Positions 52,411-61,841 of a stretch of DNA of 64,000 bases are shown piece after piece. Source of the stretch: Pseudobowmanella sp964228145 (lineage in GTDB: Bacteria; Pseudomonadota; Gammaproteobacteria; Enterobacterales; Alteromonadaceae); the NCBI GenBank assembly GCA_964228145.1, contig CAXQZJ010000071.1:1-64000 (forward strand), written 5' to 3'. Every line of letters begins with the position of its first letter. Position 1 is the first letter of the stretch. The notes under the pieces are model-generated. The model was not told the origin of the DNA. It ran no database searches and saw only the letters and a list, made by a program, of their open reading frames with translations. Position numbers and translations under genes: made by a program.

Positions 52411-53582
52411 TGTTGATATCGTTTTTCTTTACCCTGCGTCGATACCAGCTTTCGGTCAGTGTGCGGGAGTTATTGGATTTGCTGAGCGCGCTTGAGGGGC
52501 ATTTGGTATTTGCGGACATGCAGGCGTTTTATTACCTGTCGCGTTTGTGTTTGGTTAAAGACGAAAGTCAATTTGATAAGTTTGATAAAGCATTTGCGGA
52601 CTATTTTGAGGGGGTGTCATCCATCGAGCTGTTTGGCGATGAGATTCCGGAAGAATGGCTCAAACGGGAAATTTACCGTCATTTCAGTGACGAAGAAAAA
52701 CGCCAAATGGAAGCCATGGGCAGTCTGGATGAACTGATGAAAACGCTCAGACAGCGATTGGACGAGCAGCAAAAACGTCATCAGGGCGGTAATAAGTGGG
52801 TAGGAACGGGAGGTACCTCGCCGTTCGGTGCATATGGGTACAATCCTTCAGGCGTGCGTATAGGTCAGAACAGCAATCGCCAGTTTTCTGCCGCAAAGGT
52901 CTGGGACAAACGATCGTTTCGCGACTTATCCAGTGACGTCGAACTAGGCACACGTAATATTAAAGTGGCGCTGCGTAAGCTGCGGCAATTTGCCCGCTCA
53001 GGTGCCGAGCAGGAACTCGATATGCACGCAACCATCGAAGCAACGTCTAAGAATGCGGGATATCTGGATATACGCATGCAGCCAGAGCGGCATAATGCGG
53101 TCAAGGTGTTAATGCTGTTTGACGTTGGAGGCTCTATGGACGGGCACATCCAGGCTTGTGAAGAGCTTTTCTCGGCCGTACATACAGAGTTTAAGCACCT
53201 GGAATATTTCTATTTCCACAATTGTGTGTATGAATCAGTGTGGAAAAGTAATCAACGCCGTGATGAACAACGCATATCGGTGTGGGAGCTGATCCACAAG
53301 TTTGGCAAAGACTATAAGCTGATTTTCGTTGGAGATGCCACCATGGGGCCGTATGAAATCAGTTATCCTGGCGGAAGTGTCGAGCACTGGAATGAAGAAC
53401 CCGGAAACGTTTGGATGCAACGCCTGCTGGACCACTTTAGCGATGCAGTATGGCTCAACCCGCAACCACAAAATTATTGGCAGTACTACCAATCCATCGA
53501 TATGATTCATCATATTATCGATAAGCGTATGTTCCCTATGACACTTGACGGGCTGACAAACGCAATTTCAGAATTATTGTAA
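52410..53582 (+). CDS. CoxE-like VWA domain protein
   Basis: A 390-residue protein with a helical N-terminal half and a C-terminal von Willebrand A domain. The metal site reads DVGGSM rather than DxSxS, a variant I recall in CoxE-like relatives, so metal binding may be altered. A conserved central stretch (FRDLSSDVELGTRNIKVALR) is typical. It overlaps the MoxR gene by one base, so the pair is surely one functional unit. The target is unknown. Confidence 0.9.
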   Translation: MLISFFFTLRRYQLSVSVRELLDLLSALEGHLVFADMQAFYYLSRLCLVKDESQFDKFDKAFADYFEGVSSIELFGDEIPEEWLKREIYRHFSDEEKRQMEAMGSLDELMKTLRQRLDEQQKRHQGGNKWVGTGGTSPFGAYGYNPSGVRIGQNSNRQFSAAKVWDKRSFRDLSSDVELGTRNIKVALRKLRQFARSGAEQELDMHATIEATSKNAGYLDIRMQPERHNAVKVLMLFDVGGSMDGHIQACEELFSAVHTEFKHLEYFYFHNCVYESVWKSNQRRDEQRISVWELIHKFGKDYKLIFVGDATMGPYEISYPGGSVEHWNEEPGNVWMQRLLDHFSDAVWLNPQPQNYWQYYQSIDMIHHIIDKRMFPMTLDGLTNAISELL

Positions 53583-53602
53583 TAGCCCGACAGGACAGCA
53601 TC

Positions 53603-54754
53603 ATGGATGAGCAGCAATCGCCTCTATACGCAAACGGACAGCGTCTGACTGATAAACAAATCCGTCAGATTATTACCCCCTACGAATTTGGTGTTGCGGA
53701 TCATGTCGTCGGCACAGAATTGGCTCGCCCTATGCGCAGGGGCATAGCTATGCTGATTGACTTGTTACTGATCTCAATGCTGACTGAGTTACCCAGCATA
53801 CTGCTCGCGGGCGTATCGGCGGTGTTTTTTTGGCGGGCAGGGAAAAAGAACGCGAATCAGCGTTTTGTTTGGTTGCGAAAAATTTTTAGGTTTTTTGCAG
53901 CGATACTTTTGTTCGGAATCGTGCTGGCGAGTATTGAGGCTTTGCGTCCCCCGCAATTTGGGCCTGGTAGTGCCAGAGATAACCCCGAAACTGCTGAGGT
54001 CATCGATACCGTGGTGTTAACGGTTACCTATGGAACGAAAGCTGAGAACCTGGCGGCGGATATCAATAATCAGTCTTGCCAGCCTTTAGATTGCTGGCGA
54101 GCATTAGGCAGTCAGATGATTACTGATTTCGCTGATGCAGAGATTGATCGTGAGGTTGCGCTGGAGTTTACTGAAAACTTGTTTGGCGAAGACAGGCCCG
54201 GGCTCACCGGTGCTGAGCGCGTTGAACTGCAAAAGCAAATGTTGATGTTGTTCGAAGAAACAATTCCCCAACAAGTGCCGTTGCCGGCAGATCAGACAAC
54301 AGTGCCTGAGACATCAAAATCATCCGTCATTCCGCTCAATGATAATGGGGATCCGAGCTTGCTGGCCTGGTTCAGAGGCATTGCCGAGGATCTCGGTATT
54401 GGATTCGGTTGGGCGGCGCTTTATTTCACCGCGTTCAGTTATTGGATGCGCGGTCAAACACCCGGTAAATTCCTGACTCGTATCAAAGTCATAAAACTCG
54501 ACGGCTCGACCATGTCGTTGTGGGAGAGCTTTGAACGTTATGGTGGCTATGGAGCGGGTTTTGCAACCGGATTACTCGGCTTTTTACAAATTTACTGGGA
54601 GCCAAACCGACAAGCGATTCAGGATAAAATATCTGAAACTCTGGTTATTCGGTTGGGCCAAGCGCGTTTGGAAATAACCGAACAGGCGCCTGTATCGCTC
54701 AACGATGAAAACCAAGCGGATACGGGGTACAATGCGCCGATGAAACCTGAATAG
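53603..54754 (+). CDS. RDD family membrane protein with large inserted domain
   Basis: A 383-residue protein. The RDD signature (LARPMRRGIAMLIDLLLISM) and the C-terminal RDD segment (RGQTPGKFLTRIKVIKLDG) are separated by about 200 residues. Helices at about 50-75 and 90-110 are followed by a mostly soluble insert (about 115-255) containing SCQPLDCW, whose two cysteines could form a disulfide. A last pair of helices follows. It lies 20 bases after the VWA gene. It could be the membrane partner or target of the MoxR/VWA pair; this is inference. Confidence 0.82.
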   Translation: MDEQQSPLYANGQRLTDKQIRQIITPYEFGVADHVVGTELARPMRRGIAMLIDLLLISMLTELPSILLAGVSAVFFWRAGKKNANQRFVWLRKIFRFFAAILLFGIVLASIEALRPPQFGPGSARDNPETAEVIDTVVLTVTYGTKAENLAADINNQSCQPLDCWRALGSQMITDFADAEIDREVALEFTENLFGEDRPGLTGAERVELQKQMLMLFEETIPQQVPLPADQTTVPETSKSSVIPLNDNGDPSLLAWFRGIAEDLGIGFGWAALYFTAFSYWMRGQTPGKFLTRIKVIKLDGSTMSLWESFERYGGYGAGFATGLLGFLQIYWEPNRQAIQDKISETLVIRLGQARLEITEQAPVSLNDENQADTGYNAPMKPE

Positions 54755-54763
54755 ATCAGATAT

Positions 54764-55888
54764 ATGAGTGAAAAAGTCTTGTTAAGTGGTACCGGACTCT
54801 GGAACCCACCACACACAATAACTAACCAAGAGTTAGTCGAGAGCTATAACGCCTGGGCGAGTCGCTATAACCAGCAACACGCTGATCAGATTGCTGCAGG
54901 AGAGGTGAAAGAAAAACCGCTATCCAGTGCTGAGTTCATTGAAAAAGCCTCAGGGATAAAATCCCGGTATGCCTACATCAAAGAGGGCATTTTGGATGTC
55001 GATCGTATGCGTCCGAAGATACCGGCACGTGCAGATGATGAGCTGTCCGATCAAGCCGAGATTGCGGTATTGGCGGCCAAAAAAGCCATGGCTGCAGCGA
55101 ATAAGTCGGCTCGGGATATTGATGCTGTTATTGTGTCTTGCGCTATTACACAACGCAGTTTTCCCGCCGTAGCGATCGAGGTGCAAGAAGCACTAGGCAT
55201 CAAAGGATTTGCCTTTGACATGCTGGTCGCATGCTCTGCTGCAACCTTTGGCCTGCACCGCGCCTATGAAATGGTGAAAGCCGGTACTGCCCGGGCCGTG
55301 TTAGTGATTAACCCAGAACTTACCTCGCCATTGGTAAACTATACGGATCGAGACAGTCACTTTATATTCGGCGACGTTTCGACGGCGTGCATTATTGAAG
55401 CTGAATCAGAATGTAATACCGACGATGCCTTTGAAATCCTCAGCACTAAAGCTGTGACTCAATTTTCAAATAATATTCGTGCAAATTTTGGGTATGTAAA
55501 TACCGCCAACGATGAGGACCCAGGCGCCTCTGACAAACTGTTTTACCAACACGGCCGCAAAGTATTTAAAGAAGTATGTCCGATGGCCGCTGAGCATATT
55601 GTTGAGCATATAAGCAAGCATAACCTTACCCCAGCCGAGGTTAAACGCTGGTGGTTGCATCAGGCGAACATCAATATGAATGTGTTAATCACTAAGAAAA
55701 TTCTTGGTCGCGACCCTGAACCCGGTGAAGCACCTATCGTATTAGATGCCTATGCTAATACCGCATCCGCAGGATCTCTCATTGCTTTCCACTTGTATCG
55801 CGACGGGTTCGAGACCGGAGAACACGGCTTGCTCTGCTCGTTTGGCGCAGGCTATTCGATAGGCAGTCTGGTATTGCGCAAAATGTAA
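54764..55888 (+). CDS. Beta-ketoacyl-ACP synthase III-like enzyme (PA3286-type)
   Basis: Thiolase-fold condensing enzyme of 374 residues with the KASIII triad C157 (VACSAATFG), H299 (WWLHQANINMN) and N332 (AYANTASAGS). It is longer than housekeeping FabH (about 320), with an N-terminal extension typical of Pseudomonas PA3286-like enzymes that condense medium-chain acyl groups. It lies ten bases after the RDD gene and ends at a terminator, so it is the last gene of the MoxR-VWA-RDD run. Confidence 0.88.
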   Translation: MSEKVLLSGTGLWNPPHTITNQELVESYNAWASRYNQQHADQIAAGEVKEKPLSSAEFIEKASGIKSRYAYIKEGILDVDRMRPKIPARADDELSDQAEIAVLAAKKAMAAANKSARDIDAVIVSCAITQRSFPAVAIEVQEALGIKGFAFDMLVACSAATFGLHRAYEMVKAGTARAVLVINPELTSPLVNYTDRDSHFIFGDVSTACIIEAESECNTDDAFEILSTKAVTQFSNNIRANFGYVNTANDEDPGASDKLFYQHGRKVFKEVCPMAAEHIVEHISKHNLTPAEVKRWWLHQANINMNVLITKKILGRDPEPGEAPIVLDAYANTASAGSLIAFHLYRDGFETGEHGLLCSFGAGYSIGSLVLRKM

Positions 55889-55892
55889 AATC

Positions 55893-55919
55893 AGCCCGGC
55901 ATATACCGGGCTTTTTTTT
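55893..55919 (+). terminator. Terminator after the KASIII-like gene
   Basis: Hairpin AGCCCGG-CATATA-CCGGGCT with eight following Ts. Confidence 0.9.
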
Positions 55920-55968
55920 GGCTATACTTTGGTTTGAAATGGATTGTCTTTAGTTGCGGCTGTACACG

Positions 55969-56676
55969 ATGAAATGGTTACTTTGCTTAGTGCTGTGGTC
56001 CCAGATTTCTCACTCATCGACGGTGACATTAACGTTTTCTTATCCCTATCAGGCACCCAATCACAATCAGTCCGTAATGGTATTGCGCTATGCCTATGAA
56101 CAACTCGAGATAGATTTTGAACTCACGGGCTTACCAGTAGCAAGAGCGCTGCAAATGGCTAATCAGGGAGAGACGGATGGTGAGTTGTCACGCATCACCG
56201 GGTTAACCGACATGTATCCCAATCTTATTCAGATTCCTGTTGCAATTAATCAGGTTAATATCAACCTGTATCGGCAATCGTCGGACTCTCAGCTCACGGT
56301 GCAACAGTGGTTAACTGCACGAAGTAAGCGGTTGGGATGTTTAAAAGGGATTGTGGCCATTGCGCAGTATGCCACTAAGCATGGGTTACGCTGTCATGAC
56401 ATCGAAGAGCCACTGAACGGCTTAAATATGATTTTAGCTGGCAATATCGACGGGTTCATCAGTCCGCAAATCCTTACAAAGTCGTCTTTAGATGCTCAGA
56501 CAGACACTGTGTTTAGCGCTGATACCCTGACACAATTACCTATGTACCATTACCTGCACAAAAAACATCAGGATTTAGCAATCAGGCTCACAGAGGTGCT
56601 GACTAAGATGCAACAATCGGGAAGCATTGAACAATTAATGCGTGAAACACAAGCGTCAGCGGATAACGTCCAATAG
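55969..56676 (+). CDS. Periplasmic solute-binding protein family 3-like
   Basis: A 235-residue secreted protein with signal peptide MKWLLCLVLWSQISHSS and an SBP_bac_3-like fold (GLPVARALQMANQGETDGEL, GCLKGIVAIAQYATKHGL). No transporter genes are next to it. Such orphan proteins in Alteromonadales are often annotated as amino-acid-binding, but the ligand cannot be told. I use ATG 55969; a TTG five codons upstream is also open. Its end overlaps the convergent topoisomerase gene by 21 bases. Confidence 0.8.
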   Translation: MKWLLCLVLWSQISHSSTVTLTFSYPYQAPNHNQSVMVLRYAYEQLEIDFELTGLPVARALQMANQGETDGELSRITGLTDMYPNLIQIPVAINQVNINLYRQSSDSQLTVQQWLTARSKRLGCLKGIVAIAQYATKHGLRCHDIEEPLNGLNMILAGNIDGFISPQILTKSSLDAQTDTVFSADTLTQLPMYHYLHKKHQDLAIRLTEVLTKMQQSGSIEQLMRETQASADNVQ

Positions 56677-57642
56677 GTATTTCTCCAACGCAGCTTCATC
56701 GGCAGACGCCAGCCGGTTTAATAAGCGTGGATTGTGGTTAGTTTTATTTTCAATAAAGTCAATCAAACTTGGGTGCAGATAATAGTCCCGACAGACCTTT
56801 GGCGTATTGCCTAACTCTTTACTGACCAAGGTTAACACACAGTTTAGTGGCTTCTTGCGCACTGAAGACTGACAGGTTTTTATCGCTATCGGCAGGTTTG
56901 CCAGTGCCAACCGACATGCATGGAGCATTCTGAAATCTTTGCCACTGAAGTCCCCGCGCATGTGCTGGTCGATGAAGGTATTTACATCTTCGCTGTCGAT
57001 AGTTTGCCAACTCCCTTGCTGCTGGTAACGAAATAGCTCGTAGCCAGGCTGAGAGGCATAGTTCGTCACCTGTCGGGCCAGCTCTGCATCATCGATATCC
57101 AGATGGCGGTTTTTGCCGCTTTTGCCGGTAAAGTCAAACTGGACGCCGTGCTCATTTACCGTTAAGTGTTTGCGCCTTAATGTTGTTAGCCCATAGGTTT
57201 GATTTTGCTCGCTATATTTACGATTTCCAATGCGTATTCCGGTTTCATCTAAGAGCAAGCAGGCCAATGCCAGCACACGTGACTTGTTCCACTCAGGCTG
57301 ATTTAACAGCCGCTGGCAATGATCGCGAAATCCACCGAGTTGCTCGACAAACGTGCTAAGACGAGCAAACTTTTTTTGTTGTTGCTGTTGCTGCCAAATT
57401 GGGTGGTAAATGTATTGATGCCTGGCGCGGCCGTCTTTTCCTTTGGCTTGAATATGGCTGCGCGCAACGTGGGAAATGCGCACCGCTGACCACATAGGCG
57501 GGATTGCAAGTTGTCGGATGCGCTGCAAATGTGAAGGGGTAGAAATTTTTTCTCCCTTCTCATCCAGATATTGAAAGCCGCGACCATACTTTCTACGTTG
57601 GATAGTCAGGTAGTCTGGCTGAGTTTTTACCAAAGTTGGCAT
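56656..57642 (-). CDS. Bacterial poxvirus-type DNA topoisomerase IB
   Basis: A 328-residue type IB topoisomerase, which relaxes supercoils through a 3'-phosphotyrosine bond. The N-terminal domain has KGKDGRARHQYIYHP. Catalytic residues are likely Arg in GIRIGNRKY, Lys in FTGKSGKNR, Arg in SGKDFRMLHA, Asn in LGNTPKVCRDYYLHP, and one of the two Tyr there. These enzymes are sporadic in bacteria. It is downstream of the PepSY gene on the same strand. Confidence 0.9.
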   Translation of the reverse strand: MPTLVKTQPDYLTIQRRKYGRGFQYLDEKGEKISTPSHLQRIRQLAIPPMWSAVRISHVARSHIQAKGKDGRARHQYIYHPIWQQQQQQKKFARLSTFVEQLGGFRDHCQRLLNQPEWNKSRVLALACLLLDETGIRIGNRKYSEQNQTYGLTTLRRKHLTVNEHGVQFDFTGKSGKNRHLDIDDAELARQVTNYASQPGYELFRYQQQGSWQTIDSEDVNTFIDQHMRGDFSGKDFRMLHACRLALANLPIAIKTCQSSVRKKPLNCVLTLVSKELGNTPKVCRDYYLHPSLIDFIENKTNHNPRLLNRLASADEAALEKYLLDVIR

Positions 57643-57698
57643 AGCGTTCCTTGTCGTTGTCTCACATTACTATAGACAAGATAACGGCCAACGGATCA

Positions 57699-57720
57699 AT
57701 AGGGTGGTTGTCCACCCTAT
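57699..57720. repeat. Perfect inverted repeat after the PepSY gene
   Basis: ATAGGGTGG-TTGT-CCACCCTAT lies just downstream of the PepSY stop and about 60 bases before the topoisomerase start. No T-run follows on the minus strand, so it is either a weak terminator or an RNA-stabilising hairpin. Confidence 0.7.
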
Positions 57721-57721
57721 G

Positions 57722-59128
57722 TTAACTGACAGAGTCCCTTTTCCACGGTCGCAGCAGCCATAAGGCAATGATGAGAATAGGTATATTGAGTTGTAAGGCA
57801 GCCAATGTAGTGCTGTACTCCTGATGAACGATGACGTAGCAGAACAACAACAACAGGAGAGACGCACCTGTCAGTCTCCGCCATATCACCTTATTTAACT
57901 TGGTTATAAGGATACTGGCCATCAGACTGGCAACAATTATCAACCAGAACAACCATGCCGGTGCCTGCTGGGTAAATAATGCAACCATTGCAGTGAGCGC
58001 TAGCGCAATGGGGGTGGCCCACACTAACCCATGCCATACACGATATAGCTTAGAGTGTGTGTCGCCGCGTTTGGAGAACCAGATATTCATACCCGAAGTA
58101 CATAACAGGGTCAGCATCATGCCTAAAACTAAATAGAGTCCTTTACCCGCCCATCCGGCAAACTCACCAAAATGTAAGCGGTAAAGTGAATAGACAAGTT
58201 GCTTGCCCCAGAGACCATCCTGATACCCAGCTGTACCGAGAAAATTCCCCTCTGCATCAAAACGATAATTTTCTGAGTAGATCAACCTGTCCGGTAGATA
58301 AGTATAGATCTCGATAAACTGCGCTGGTGTATTGGGTTCATGCACGGTAAGAAAAACAGGTTTTCCATCAGGTGCCATTTCTAATGACTGCGCATAGGCT
58401 ATACCGACATTGACTGGCATTACCTCTGCCTCCAATACCGGCTCAGGGGTAAACACTTTGTCGATGACGGCCTGTCGATCACCGTCATAAAACAATTGCG
58501 AGACTAAAACCAGCAACAGGCCGGCCAAACCAAAGTAAGCGCCTGTGACGCCGATAATTAGATGGAAAGGGGCGGCCCAAACGCCAAAACGATTGTGTAA
58601 ATCGATGTTAGCTTGTTGGCCATTGCCTCCGTGACGGAGTTTAAAAGCATCTTTGGCGATGCGTTTATGGGCTAATATGCCACTGAATACCAGCGCGCAA
58701 ATAATAGCACCAAGGGCACTGACCAGTATCATTCCCCAACTGCTTGGTAGATGCAGATAAAGGTGTAAATCCACCAACAGCGATGTCCAGGGACTTGCTT
58801 CAGTGGTGAGCAAGTCGCCGTTTGGCGTGGCGAAGTAAGCTACATCGTCATTTTCGACCACAAAACGCGGGATGCCTGAGGTTGGAAATACGATATGGTA
58901 GTGGTCTGTGGGCTCAGTGTGTTGCCGGGTAAATGTCTCATACGCTCTTTGTACCGCGTCCACAGAGATACTGGACATCTCTTCAATGGCAGGTTGTTCC
59001 CAGCGCTCGAATTCTTTATGGACCACTGCCAGAGTGCCAGAGAAGCAAACCAAAAACAGCAGGAATCCAGTGAAAACACCCAGCCAACTGTGGGCTTTAA
59101 GTGATTTTTTACTTACCGATTTGTTCAT
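57722..59128 (-). CDS. PepSY-associated membrane protein (iron-uptake linked)
   Basis: A 468-residue inner-membrane protein of the PepSY_TM type. It has an N-terminal helix (SWLGVFTGFLLFLVCFSGTL), a periplasmic PepSY-like region, and further helices with conserved His (DLHNRFGVWAAPFHLIIGV, LYRLHFGEFAGWAGKGLYLV). Such proteins are often siderophore-associated ferric reductases. I start at ATG 59128, which overlaps the upstream stop (TAATG) and has GAGGA before it; the frame is open to 59245. Confidence 0.87.
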   Translation of the reverse strand: MNKSVSKKSLKAHSWLGVFTGFLLFLVCFSGTLAVVHKEFERWEQPAIEEMSSISVDAVQRAYETFTRQHTEPTDHYHIVFPTSGIPRFVVENDDVAYFATPNGDLLTTEASPWTSLLVDLHLYLHLPSSWGMILVSALGAIICALVFSGILAHKRIAKDAFKLRHGGNGQQANIDLHNRFGVWAAPFHLIIGVTGAYFGLAGLLLVLVSQLFYDGDRQAVIDKVFTPEPVLEAEVMPVNVGIAYAQSLEMAPDGKPVFLTVHEPNTPAQFIEIYTYLPDRLIYSENYRFDAEGNFLGTAGYQDGLWGKQLVYSLYRLHFGEFAGWAGKGLYLVLGMMLTLLCTSGMNIWFSKRGDTHSKLYRVWHGLVWATPIALALTAMVALFTQQAPAWLFWLIIVASLMASILITKLNKVIWRRLTGASLLLLLFCYVIVHQEYSTTLAALQLNIPILIIALWLLRPWKRDSVS

Positions 59129-59667
59129 TAAATGATTCCTCTTAGCCACAGGCTCATTAACGCCAGTAGTGCAACAAATGCCTGTAGAATTAATGTCTGC
59201 CAGTAAGTCTTGGAGGTGAGATAGAAATAACTCATTGCAGCCCATACCAACGGCAATAACACAATGCCAAGTGCCAGTTGGTTGGTTTCCTCAATAGGCA
59301 GCCAAAAACACAGGCAAACTGTGACTATGGTAGCCAGTAGCATGTGGACTAACATAACCACCAGCCAATGGCCGGTATGAGTTATTGCTTGTCCCCATTT
59401 AAGCGGGGGCAGGGTGCGTCGAGGAATTGTTTCAACATTGCCAACGGATTTTTGCTCACGTGCAATTAGCGGCCATACCAATATTGGTATGACTGAAACT
59501 GAGAACACAAGGCCTAACTCCCAGCCCAGCCAAAATGACCAGCAAACATTACTCGCAATCAAGACAACGCAAGCCAAAATGAAAAGTCGGCTGCTCTGGG
59601 ATTGCCAACTCATATAAAAAATCCCCACGCATACTAGCGTGAGGAGAAAACTGATCAGCATTAACAT
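59128..59667 (-). CDS. Small membrane protein of the TonB/PepSY operon
   Basis: A 179-residue protein with about six hydrophobic helices and no motif that I recognise. It lies between the TonB receptor (8 bases upstream) and the PepSY gene (one-base overlap). In related bacteria this slot is filled by small DUF-type membrane proteins annotated as iron uptake components. Its role in ferric-siderophore handling is inferred from context only. Confidence 0.75.
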   Translation of the reverse strand: MLMLISFLLTLVCVGIFYMSWQSQSSRLFILACVVLIASNVCWSFWLGWELGLVFSVSVIPILVWPLIAREQKSVGNVETIPRRTLPPLKWGQAITHTGHWLVVMLVHMLLATIVTVCLCFWLPIEETNQLALGIVLLPLVWAAMSYFYLTSKTYWQTLILQAFVALLALMSLWLRGII

Positions 59668-59675
59668 AGCTGTCC

Positions 59676-61823
59676 TTAAAAGCGATAATTAACCGTGGCG
59701 TTAACTGACCGTCGCAGGCCTGGGAAACAGTCTCCCCGGGTTAAACAAGCGGTCAGATATTGCTTATCAGTCAGGTTTCGAACATTCAGCGCGAGGTCCC
59801 ATTGCGTGTTGATACGATAAGACACCATGAAATCAATCAGGGTATATGAGGGCGTGGTGTAGCGCAGTAGTTCTGATTCGCTCAGGTATTGCTCGGAAAT
59901 ACTTTCACCGACATAACGAACGCCCCCTCCAACTTCTAATTGTTCGAGGTCGGACGGCGCCCAAACCAGCCAAATTGACGCATTGCTATCAGGCTCAGCA
60001 GGTAACGCCAGCCCATCTGGGTCCTCACCATCAAGGGTTGCTGCGGCAAATTGAGCCCGGAACTCGCCAAAGTCGATGTTGCCCTCAACCTCGAAACCGG
60101 AGATCTTTGCCACGCCTAATTGTTGGCCAGCACTTGCAGGTATGGTGTTTGGGTTATCAAGGTTGCTGATTTCAATATCAAAATAGGCGGCGGTGACATA
60201 GCCGGGGAAGGCGTTAAATTCGTATTTAACTCCGGCTTCATATTGTCGGCCTTCGCGGGGTTTAAGCTGATTATTGTTATCGTCTAAGCCCAGTACAGTT
60301 TGAAAAGACTCTGCATAACTAATGTAAGGCGATAAGCCGTTGTCGAAGGTATATAGCAGCCCTGCGGAGTAGGATGTCTGGCTGTCGTCTGTAGCGGTTG
60401 TACCGTCGTTATTATTGACTTTATCATGGCGCAGTCCAAGCGTAATGTGCCAGTTGTCTACCCGAATGTGATCGGACAAATAAAAGCCCATTTCATCGAC
60501 TTTCTGTTCGGGGGCATCATTGTATATTGCATCGAAAATGGCTTGCTCAGGTGCGCCTGTATACACTGGATTGGCTAAATCCAACGCGTATGAGAAGTCT
60601 CCGCTAAGTGCTCCACCGCCGTAATAGTAAGCCGTGTTGCTGTCAGTTGTGACATCCTGATATTGAATCCCGACCAACACTTCATGTTCGGTGTCAGCAA
60701 GGTTAAAAGTTTGGCTATAGCGAACGTCAAAAGCATACTGCTCGGAGGTATTGTCAGCCTGATAAAAAGATCGGGGAACAGTGGTTTCACTGGCCACGGG
60801 TAAACCAACAATGCTATTTAGATAGCGGCTGTTTCCAGCGCCATAAAACACTGGCCAGGCTTGAGCATAATCTGCTTCACCGTCACGCCATAACGCAGTG
60901 AACGCCAGCGTACCAGCGTCGTCGAATGCATGTTCACCGAGTAAGGTGATTTGGGTTGACTGGGTGTCAAAATGGTTAAAGTCGGGTTCCCCAGCATAAA
61001 CGTCTTGACCAATAAAACCCCCGCTGGGTAAAGGGGTCAATGTACCTTCAATCGGAATGAACTGTGCAGCGACGTCACTGCTTGAGTCTTGAAATAATCC
61101 AATCAGCGTCAGGGTGGTGTTGTCGGAGGGCAAAAAGCTGATCGATGGCATCAGTAACTTGGTGTCATCGTAAACATAGTCAACCTGACTGTCCGAATCC
61201 CGGTATAAAGCGACCACACGCCCTTGTAAAGAGGCATCATCATTCAGCGCTCCTGTGAAATCAACACCCAATTGTTTGCGGCCATAGTTGCCTAATTGCA
61301 AATTAACTTCACCACTTTGTTGCGGGCGTGGTGTCTTGGAAACAAAGTTGACCAGGCCGCCTGGCGATCCCTGACCGTACAGCACCGACGCTGGGCCTTT
61401 CAGCAGCTCGACCTGCTCCATGGTGTAGATCTCTGCGCGCGTTGTATTGTAACTGCCAAACAGTTCCTGTATCGAGTCACGATATCGTGGGATTTCAAGT
61501 CCCCGAGAATGAATCCAGTCTCCTCGGGTAGAAAAACCATAGGTTTCCGCACTTACTCCCGCCATATAACTGGTGGTTTGAGAAAGGTTCAGCGCGCCTT
61601 TCTCGATAAAGTCATCACTGGTCTCAATTGACAATGATCGTGCCAGCTCAACAATAGGCGTATTAGACTTGGTCGCACCAAATACGCTGCGTTTCGAAAC
61701 CACTTCAATGACTTCTATATCATCGGTTTCTTTTGTGTTTTTTTCGGCTTGCTGCGCTTGCAGAACAGAGCTTGAAATTGCTGAGGCGATAGCGAGTGAT
61801 AGTGCAAGAGGGGATGGTTTCAT
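59676..61823 (-). CDS. TonB-dependent siderophore receptor
   Basis: Outer-membrane receptor of 715 residues. It has a signal peptide (MKPSPLALSLAIASAISSSV...QA), a TonB-box-like DDIEVIEVVSK, a plug domain (ELLKGPASVLYGQGSPGGLV) and a 22-strand barrel ending in NYRF with the terminal Phe typical of outer-membrane proteins. FhuA/FpvA-like ferric-siderophore uptake is likely; the ligand is unknown. I use ATG 61823; a TTG three codons upstream is less likely. A Fur-box-like site lies upstream. Confidence 0.93.
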   Translation of the reverse strand: MKPSPLALSLAIASAISSSVLQAQQAEKNTKETDDIEVIEVVSKRSVFGATKSNTPIVELARSLSIETSDDFIEKGALNLSQTTSYMAGVSAETYGFSTRGDWIHSRGLEIPRYRDSIQELFGSYNTTRAEIYTMEQVELLKGPASVLYGQGSPGGLVNFVSKTPRPQQSGEVNLQLGNYGRKQLGVDFTGALNDDASLQGRVVALYRDSDSQVDYVYDDTKLLMPSISFLPSDNTTLTLIGLFQDSSSDVAAQFIPIEGTLTPLPSGGFIGQDVYAGEPDFNHFDTQSTQITLLGEHAFDDAGTLAFTALWRDGEADYAQAWPVFYGAGNSRYLNSIVGLPVASETTVPRSFYQADNTSEQYAFDVRYSQTFNLADTEHEVLVGIQYQDVTTDSNTAYYYGGGALSGDFSYALDLANPVYTGAPEQAIFDAIYNDAPEQKVDEMGFYLSDHIRVDNWHITLGLRHDKVNNNDGTTATDDSQTSYSAGLLYTFDNGLSPYISYAESFQTVLGLDDNNNQLKPREGRQYEAGVKYEFNAFPGYVTAAYFDIEISNLDNPNTIPASAGQQLGVAKISGFEVEGNIDFGEFRAQFAAATLDGEDPDGLALPAEPDSNASIWLVWAPSDLEQLEVGGGVRYVGESISEQYLSESELLRYTTPSYTLIDFMVSYRINTQWDLALNVRNLTDKQYLTACLTRGDCFPGLRRSVNATVNYRF

Positions 61824-61841
61824 ATTTAACAATAAACTAAA

